A DNA stretch of 40,881 nucleotides from Nymphaea colorata. Lineage: Eukaryota; Streptophyta; Magnoliopsida; Nymphaeales; Nymphaeaceae. Of the stretch, positions 33,894-40,881 are shown piece by piece. Location: positions 1-40,881 of the forward strand of contig NW_022205173.1 in assembly GCF_008831285.2 (NCBI RefSeq), given 5' to 3'. How positions within the stretch are numbered: position 1 is the first letter of the stretch; every line of letters starts with the position of its first letter. Below the pieces are notes generated by a model that saw nothing but the letters and a program-made list of their open reading frames with translations, ran no database searches and had not been told where the DNA came from. A program made the position numbers and the translations under genes.

Positions 33894-36800
33894 GTTACAT
33901 TTATAATGATTCTTAATACGGATGTCCTTAACAAGTGATTCATTTGGTGTCATATAGTTAACCTAATGTGTTTCACTTGTAATTTAATTGAATGTGCTTA
34001 ACAAGTGAATTAGGTTAACAATAGGGCACCAAATGAATCACTCAAATCTCATTCATTTTCATGCAAGCCTGTGATTTCAATCTACTAAATCATTTAACAT
34101 GGATATAACAATAAGTCAAGTACATTCAATAAAGTATGCGTGATCATATGAATCACTTAAATCTGACTCGTATTGGTACGACTATAGTGCACGATCTAAA
34201 GGATTGAAATTACAAGTTCGTATCAATACAAGTGCGATTTAAGTGATTCAAATGATCACACATACTTAATTGAATGTGCTTAACTTATTGTTACATCCAT
34301 GTTGCTTGATTAAGTGAACTGAAATCACAAGTTTGTATGAAAATGAATGTGATTCGAGTGATTCATTTGGTGTCTTATAGTTAACCTAACGTGTTTCACA
34401 TGTTATTACATCCATGATCAATGATTTAAATAATTAAAACTCACAAGTTTATATGGATATAAAGGAGACCTATGCATTAGTTTGATCCTTTCTAGTTTGT
34501 ACGATAAGTTGAACATGTTGTTACATCTATAGTGATCGATGCACAAGTTCACATCAATACGAGTGGGATTTAAGTGATTCAATTGATCACGCATATTTAA
34601 TTGAATGTACTTAACTTGTTGTTACGTTTATATTAAATGATTTAGTAAATTCAAATCATAGGTTTATATGAAAATGAATGGGATTCGAGTGATTCATTTG
34701 GTGTCTTACAGGTAACTTAATGTGTTTCACTTGTTATTACATACATTTGATCACTTATGTTTAATCGAGAGATTATGTGATTCATTTTTACTTGTTCTTA
34801 CATACATTTGATAACTTATATTTAATTGAATGTGCGTAACCATTTGTTACATACGTATAGAATGACTTAGTGGCTTGAAAAAAGAAGTCCGTTTGGAAAT
34901 GAATGAGAGTCAAGTCACTATATTGGTCCCTTATAGTTAATCTAATGTATTTCACTTGTTATTACATCTATAATGAATGATTTAAATGGTTGAAATCACA
35001 AGTTTATATGGATACAAATGGTTGAAGTCACTATATTTGTACACGTGTAGTTAGTCCGATGAGTTGAATTTGTTGTTACATCTATAGGGAACGTTCTAAA
35101 GGATTGAAATCACATGTTCGTACGAATACAAGTGAGATTTAAGTGATTCATATAATCATGCATACTTAATTGAATGTGTTTAACTTGTTGTTACGTCTAT
35201 AATAAATGATTTAGTAGATTGAAATCACAAGTTTGTGCGAAAATGAATGAGATTCGAGTGATTCATTTGGTGTCTTGTAGTTAACCTATTGTGTTTCACT
35301 TGTTATTACATCTTTGATCAATGATTTAAATGATTAAAACTTACAAGTTTGTATGGATATAAAGGAGACCTATGCATTAGTTTGATCCCTTGTAGTTAGT
35401 TCAATAAGTTGAACTAGTTCTTACATCTATGGTGATCGATGTAAGGAATTGAAATCACAAGTTCGTATCAATACGAGTGGGATTTAAGTGATTCATTTTA
35501 TCACACATACGTAATTGAATGTGCTTAACTTGTTGTTACGTCTATATTAAATGATTTAGTAGATTAAAATCATAGGTTTGTATGAAAATGAATGATATTG
35601 GAGTGATTCATTTGGTGTCTTGTAAGTAACCTAATGTGTTTCACTTGTTATTACATATATTTGATCACTTATATTTAATTGAGAGATTAAGTGATTCATT
35701 TTCACTTGTTATTACATATAATTGATCACTTGTATTTAATTGAATGTGCGTGACCATTTCTTACTTACGTATAGAATGACCTAGTGGCTTTGATACCAGA
35801 AGTTCGTTTGGAATACATATATAATGAATGATTTAAATGATTGAAATCACATGTTCATGTGGATACAAACGCGTGTAGTTAGTCCGATGAGTTGAATTTA
35901 TTGTTACAACTATAGTGCACGATCTAAATGATTGAAATCACAAGTTCGTATCAATACAAGTGCGATTTAAGTGATTCAAATGATCACACATACTTAATTG
36001 AATGTGCTTAACTTGTTGTTACATCCATATTGCTAGATTAAGTGAATTCAAATCACAAGTTTGTGTGAAAATAAATGAGATTTGAGTGATTCATTTGGTG
36101 TCTTATAATTAACCTAATGTGTTTCACTCGTTATGACATCTATGATCAACGATTTAAACGATAAAAACTCACAAGTTTATATGGATGTAAAGGAGACCTA
36201 TGGATTAGTTTAGTTTGATCCCTTGTAGTTTGTTCAATAAGTTGAACATGTTGTTACATCTCATTCATTTGTATCCATACGCACACTAAATCACTCGTCT
36301 CATACGAGTGAGATTTAAGTGATTCATTTGATCACGCATACTTAATTGAATGTGCTTAACTTGTTGTTACGTCTATATTAAATGATTTAGTATATTGAAA
36401 TCATAGGTTTGTATGGAAATGAATGAGATTTGAGTGATTCATTTGGTGTCTTGTAGGTAACCTAATATGTTTCACTTGTTATTACATATATTTGATCACA
36501 TATATTTAATTGAGAGATTAAATGATTCATTTTCACTTGTTATTACATATATTTGATCAATATATTTAATTGAGTGTGCGTAGCCATTTGTTACATACGT
36601 ATAGAATGACTTAGTGGCTTGAAATAAGAAGTTCGTTTGGAAATGAATGAGAGTCAGGTCATTAAGTTGGTCCCTTACAGTTAATCTAGTGTATTTCACT
36701 TGTTATTACATCTATAATGAATGATTTAAATGATTGAAATCGCAAGTTCATATGGATACAAATGGGATCTATGCATTACTTTGAATGCGTGTAATTAGTC

Positions 36801-37048
36801 CGATGAGTTGAATTTGTTGTTACATCTATAGTGAACGATCTAAAGGATTGAAATCACGCGTTCGTACCAATACAAGTGAGATTTAAATGATTCATATGAT
36901 CATGCATGCTTAATTGAATGTGTTTAACTTGTTGTTACATCTATATTAAATGATTTAGTAGATCGAAATCACAAGTTTGTATGAAAATGAATGAGATTCG
37001 AGTGATTCATTTGGTGTCTTATGGTTTACCTAATGTGTTTCACTAGTT
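33894..37048 (+). repeat. HOR copy 12 (3155 bp)
   Basis: Right-type copy. The dyad-loop base is missing at 36301/36302, which accounts for the one-base difference from copies 10 and 11. Confidence 0.95.
34002..34181 (-). repeat. Inverted C-B segment, HOR copy 12
   Basis: Right-type junction; no difference from copy 10 seen. Confidence 0.88.
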
Positions 37049-40000
37049 GTTACATTTATAATGATTCTTAATACGGATGTCCTTAACAAGTGATTCATTT
37101 GGTGTCATATAGTTAACCTAATGTGTTTCACTTGTAATTTAATTGAATGTGCTTAACAAGTGAATTAGGTTAACAATAGGGCACCAAATGAATCACTCAA
37201 ATCTCATTCATTTTCATGCAAGCCTGTGATTTCAATCTACTAAATCATTTAACATGGATATAACAATAAGTCAAGTACATTCAATAAAGTATGCGTGATC
37301 ATATGAATCACTTAAATCTGACTCGTATTGGTACGACTATAGTGCACGATCTAAAGGATTGAAATTACAAGTTCGTATCAATACAAGTGCGATTTAAGTG
37401 ATTCAAATGATCACACATACTTAATTGAATGTGCTTAACTTATTGTTACATCCATGTTGCTTGATTAAGTGAACTGAAATCACAAGTTTGTATGAAAATG
37501 AATGTGATTCGAGTGATTCATTTGGTGTCTTATAGTTAACCTAACGTGTTTCACATGTTATTACATCCATGATCAATGATTTAAATAATTAAAACTCACA
37601 AGTTTATATGGATATAAAGGAGACCTATGCATTAGTTTGATCCTTTCTAGTTTGTACGATAAGTTGAACATGTTGTTACATCTATAGTGATCGATGCACA
37701 AGTTCACATCAATACGAGTGGGATTTAAGTGATTCAATTGATCACGCATATTTAATTGAATGTACTTAACTTGTTGTTACGTTTATATTAAATGATTTAG
37801 TAAATTCAAATCATAGGTTTATATGAAAATGAATGGGATTCGAGTGATTCATTTGGTGTCTTACAGGTAACTTAATGTGTTTCACTTGTTATTACATACA
37901 TTTGATCACTTATGTTTAATCGAGAGATTATGTGATTCATTTTTACTTGTTCTTACATACATTTGATAACTTATATTTAATTGAATGTGCGTAACCATTT
38001 GTTACATACGTATAGAATGACTTAGTGGCTTGAAAAAAGAAGTCCGTTTGGAAATGAATGAGAGTCAAGTCACTATATTGGTCCCTTATAGTTAATCTAA
38101 TGTATTTCACTTGTTATTACATCTATAATGAATGATTTAAATGGTTGAAATCACAAGTTTATATGGATACAAATGGTTGAAGTCACTATATTTGTACACG
38201 TGTAGTTAGTCCGATGAGTTGAATTTGTTGTTACATCTATAGGGAACGTTCTAAAGGATTGAAATCACATGTTCGTACGAATACAAGTGAGATTTAAGTG
38301 ATTCATATAATCATGCATACTTAATTGAATGTGTTTAACTTGTTGTTACGTCTATAATAAATGATTTAGTAGATTGAAATCACAAGTTTGTGCGAAAATG
38401 AATGAGATTCGAGTGATTCATTTGGTGTCTTGTAGTTAACCTATTGTGTTTCACTTGTTATTACATCTTTGATCAATGATTTAAATGATTAAAACTTACA
38501 AGTTTGTATGGATATAAAGGAGACCTATGCATTAGTTTGATCCCTTGTAGTTAGTTCAATAAGTTGAACTAGTTCTTACATCTATGGTGATCGATGTAAG
38601 GAATTGAAATCACAAGTTCGTATCAATACGAGTGGGATTTAAGTGATTCATTTTATCACACATACGTAATTGAATGTGCTTAACTTGTTGTTACGTCTAT
38701 ATTAAATGATTTAGTAGATTAAAATCATAGGTTTGTATGAAAATGAATGATATTGGAGTGATTCATTTGGTGTCTTGTAAGTAACCTAATGTGTTTCACT
38801 TGTTATTACATATATTTGATCACTTATATTTAATTGAGAGATTAAGTGATTATTTTCACTTGTTATTACATATAATTGATCACTTGTATTTAATTGAATG
38901 TGCGTGACCATTTCTTACTTACGTATAGAATGACCTAGTGGCTTTGATACCAGAAGTTCGTTTGGAATACATATATAATGAATGATTTAAATGATTGAAA
39001 TCACATGTTCATGTGGATACAAACGCGTGTAGTTAGTCCGATGAGTTGAATTTATTGTTACAACTATAGTGCACGATCTAAATGATTGAAATCACAAGTT
39101 CGTATCAATACAAGTGCGATTTAAGTGATTCAAATGATCACACATACTTAATTGAATGTGCTTAACTTGTTGTTACATCCATATTGCTAGATTAAGTGAA
39201 TTCAAATCACAAGTTTGTGTGAAAATAAATGAGATTTGAGTGATTCATTTGGTGTCTTATAATTAACCTAATGTGTTTCACTCGTTATGACATCTATGAT
39301 CAACGATTTAAACGATAAAAACTCACAAGTTTATATGGATGTAAAGGAGACCTATGGATTAGTTTAGTTTGATCCCTTGTAGTTTGTTCAATAAGTTGAA
39401 CATGTTGTTACATCTCATTCATTTGTATCCATACGCACACTAAATCACTCGTCTCATACGAGTGAGATTTAAGTGATTCATTTGATCACGCATACTTAAT
39501 TGAATGTGCTTAACTTGTTGTTACGTCTATATTAAATGATTTAGTATATTGAAATCATAGGTTTGTATGGAAATGAATGAGATTTGAGTGATTCATTTGG
39601 TGTCTTGTAGGTAACCTAATATGTTTCACTTGTTATTACATATATTTGATCACATATATTTAATTGAGAGATTAAATGATTCATTTTCACTTGTTATTAC
39701 ATATATTTGATCAATATATTTAATTGAGTGTGCGTAGCCATTTGTTACATACGTATAGAATGACTTAGTGGCTTGAAATAAGAAGTTCGTTTGGAAATGA
39801 ATGAGAGTCAGGTCATTAAGTTGGTCCCTTACAGTTAATCTAGTGTATTTCACTTGTTATTACATCTATAATGAATGATTTAAATGATTGAAATCGCAAG
39901 TTCATATGGATACAAATGGGATCTATGCATTACTTTGAATGCGTGTAATTAGTCCGATGAGTTGAATTTGTTGTTACATCTATAGTGAACGATCTAAAGG

Positions 40001-40202
40001 ATTGAAATCACGCGTTCGTACCAATACAAGTGAGATTTAAATGATTCATATGATCATGCATGCTTAATTGAATGTGTTTAACTTGTTGTTACATCTATAT
40101 TAAATGATTTAGTAGATCGAAATCACAAGTTTGTATGAAAATGAATGAGATTCGAGTGATTCATTTGGTGTCTTATGGTTTACCTAATGTGTTTCACTAG
40201 TT
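37049..40202 (+). repeat. HOR copy 13 (3154 bp)
   Basis: Last complete copy. It has two single-base losses: gtgattattttc near 38850 (the same loss as in copy 6) and the dyad-loop base at 39455/39456. Confidence 0.95.
37157..37336 (-). repeat. Inverted C-B segment, HOR copy 13
   Basis: Right-type junction; no difference from copy 10 seen. Confidence 0.88.
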
Positions 40203-40310
40203 GTTACATTTATAATGATTCTTAATACGGATGTCCTTAACAAGTGATTCATTTGGTGTCATATAGTTAACCTAATGTGTTTCACTTGTAATTTAATTGA
40301 ATGTGCTTAA

Positions 40311-40490
40311 CAAGTGAATTAGGTTAACAATAGGGCACCAAATGAATCACTCAAATCTCATTCATTTTCATGCAAGCCTGTGATTTCAATCTACTAAATC
40401 ATTTAACATGGATATAACAATAAGTCAAGTACATTCAATAAAGTATGCGTGATCATATGAATCACTTAAATCTGACTCGTATTGGTACGA
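40311..40490 (-). repeat. Inverted C-B segment, partial HOR copy 14
   Basis: Intact. Disruption of copy 14 begins only about 100 bp beyond it (first lost base near 40588), so the segment itself is not where the array degrades. Confidence 0.88.
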
Positions 40491-40639
40491 CTATAGTGCA
40501 CGATCTAAAGGATTGAAATTACAAGTTCGTATCAATACAAGTGCGATTTAAGTGATTCAAATGATCACACATACTTAATTGAATGTGCTAACTTATTGTT
40601 ACATCCATGTTGCTTGATTAAGTGAACTGAAATCACAAG

Positions 40640-40840
40640 TTTGTGTGATGAAAATGAATGTAGTTAGTGATTCATTTGGTTTTATAGTTAACCTATGAGT
40701 GTTTCACATGATACATAAATGATTTAAATCACAAGTTTATATGGATATAAAGGAGACCTTGCATTAGTTTGATTTCTAGTTTGATCCTTTCTAGTTTGTA
40801 CGATAAGATTTGAACATGTTGTTACATCTATAGTGGATCG
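40640..40840. other. Indel-rich segment at the right edge
   Basis: Relative to copy 13 I see inserted gtg before atgaaaatg, loss within gtgattcgagtg, loss of gtgtc, atgag inserted near 40693, loss of about 20 bp before cacaagtttat, a short duplication (gatttctagttt before gatcctttctag) near 40770, and single-base insertions near 40808 and 40834. Intervening blocks still match well. Confidence 0.8.
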
Positions 40841-40881
40841 ATGCACAAGTTCACATCAATATGAGTGGGATTTAAGTGATT

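Larger units (their letters stand above)
1..40881. repeat. Satellite array, 3.15-kb higher-order repeat of ~115-bp monomers
   Basis: The full window is tandem repeat. The phrase gttacatttataatgattc recurs at 1, 3075, 5879, 9026, 11826, 14968, 18120, 21272, 24427, 27582, 30738, 33894, 37049 and 40203, so the long period is 3142-3156 bp in most copies and about 2800 bp in two. Inside each period a (g/a)ttaca core recurs mostly every 114-115 bp. The sequence is A+T-rich and both strands are full of stops. Families organised this way are typical of eukaryotic centromeric or heterochromatic satellites; that placement is inference, since no flanking unique DNA is present. No stretch lies outside the repeat, so all gene-free sequence is accounted for here. 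Confidence 0.97.
40203..40881 (+). repeat. HOR copy 14, partial (679 bp, disrupted 3' end)
   Basis: Matches copies 6-13 closely to about 40585 (first loss: gctaactt), then from about 40644 acquires many small insertions and deletions. The window ends at the position equivalent to 37734 of copy 13, with a net loss of only about 7 bp despite many indels. The inverted segment is intact. Confidence 0.93.

Noticed and set aside
1-40881. CRISPR array.
   Set aside because: No short constant repeats separated by unique spacers; all sequence between cores is itself repeated, and there are no cas genes.
1-40881. LTR retrotransposon, helitron or other mobile element.
   Set aside because: No reverse transcriptase, integrase or transposase frame, no terminal repeats bounded by target duplications, and the inverted segments are made of the same satellite monomers.
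1-40881. Telomeric, rDNA or simple-sequence repeat.
   Set aside because: No TTAGGG/TTTAGGG-type runs, no rRNA-like sequence and no long microsatellite tracts were seen.

Overview
The whole window is one head-to-tail satellite DNA array. I see no protein-coding gene, RNA gene, transposon, CRISPR array or unique sequence. The DNA is A+T-rich and built from diverged copies of a short monomer arranged in a nested higher-order repeat (HOR). That points to a eukaryotic chromosome, with centromeric, pericentromeric or other heterochromatin as the usual setting. A plant is plausible, but nothing in the sequence fixes the taxon.

The repeat has several levels, all read directly from spacing. (1) The basic monomer is about 115 bp and starts with a (g/a)ttaca core. 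(2) Three monomer families, A, B and C, share roughly their first 50 bp and differ in the rest; they run in the order A-B-C as a 345-bp trimer. (3) Two trimers around a derived insert (D1 61 bp, D2 49 bp, C' 115 bp) make a module of about 915 bp. (4) Three such modules (M1-M3, with M2 internally deleted) plus a 511-bp module M0 carrying an inverted segment make the 3.15-kb HOR. In reference copy 10 the part outside M0's first 396 bp is 2760 bp, equal to 24 x 115. (5) At the left end, HOR copies 1+2 and 3+4 form a further duplicated pair of about 5.9 kb.

Layout: 13 complete HOR copies (1-40202) and a partial 14th (40203-40881). Copies 1-5 (1-14967) are heterogeneous. Copies 2 and 4 lack the same 345 bp (one A-B-C period), copy 1 lacks a different 66 bp, and copy 5 mixes left-type and right-type variants. 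Copies 6-13 (14968-40202) are very homogeneous at 3152-3156 bp, and the length differences I found are explained by single-base indels at a few sites. The last 240 bp of the window carry many small indels, which suggests either an array edge or poor consensus.

Structures that simple tandem repetition does not explain: an inverted B-C segment of about 180 bp in every HOR copy, which makes a short hairpin with its left neighbour and a long inverted repeat with its right neighbour; a second small inverted patch with a perfect dyad whose loop base changes between otherwise homogenised copies; and a 14-bp dyad in B monomers. A 67-codon open frame recurs in 12 of 13 copies, but I read it as satellite sequence that happens to be open.
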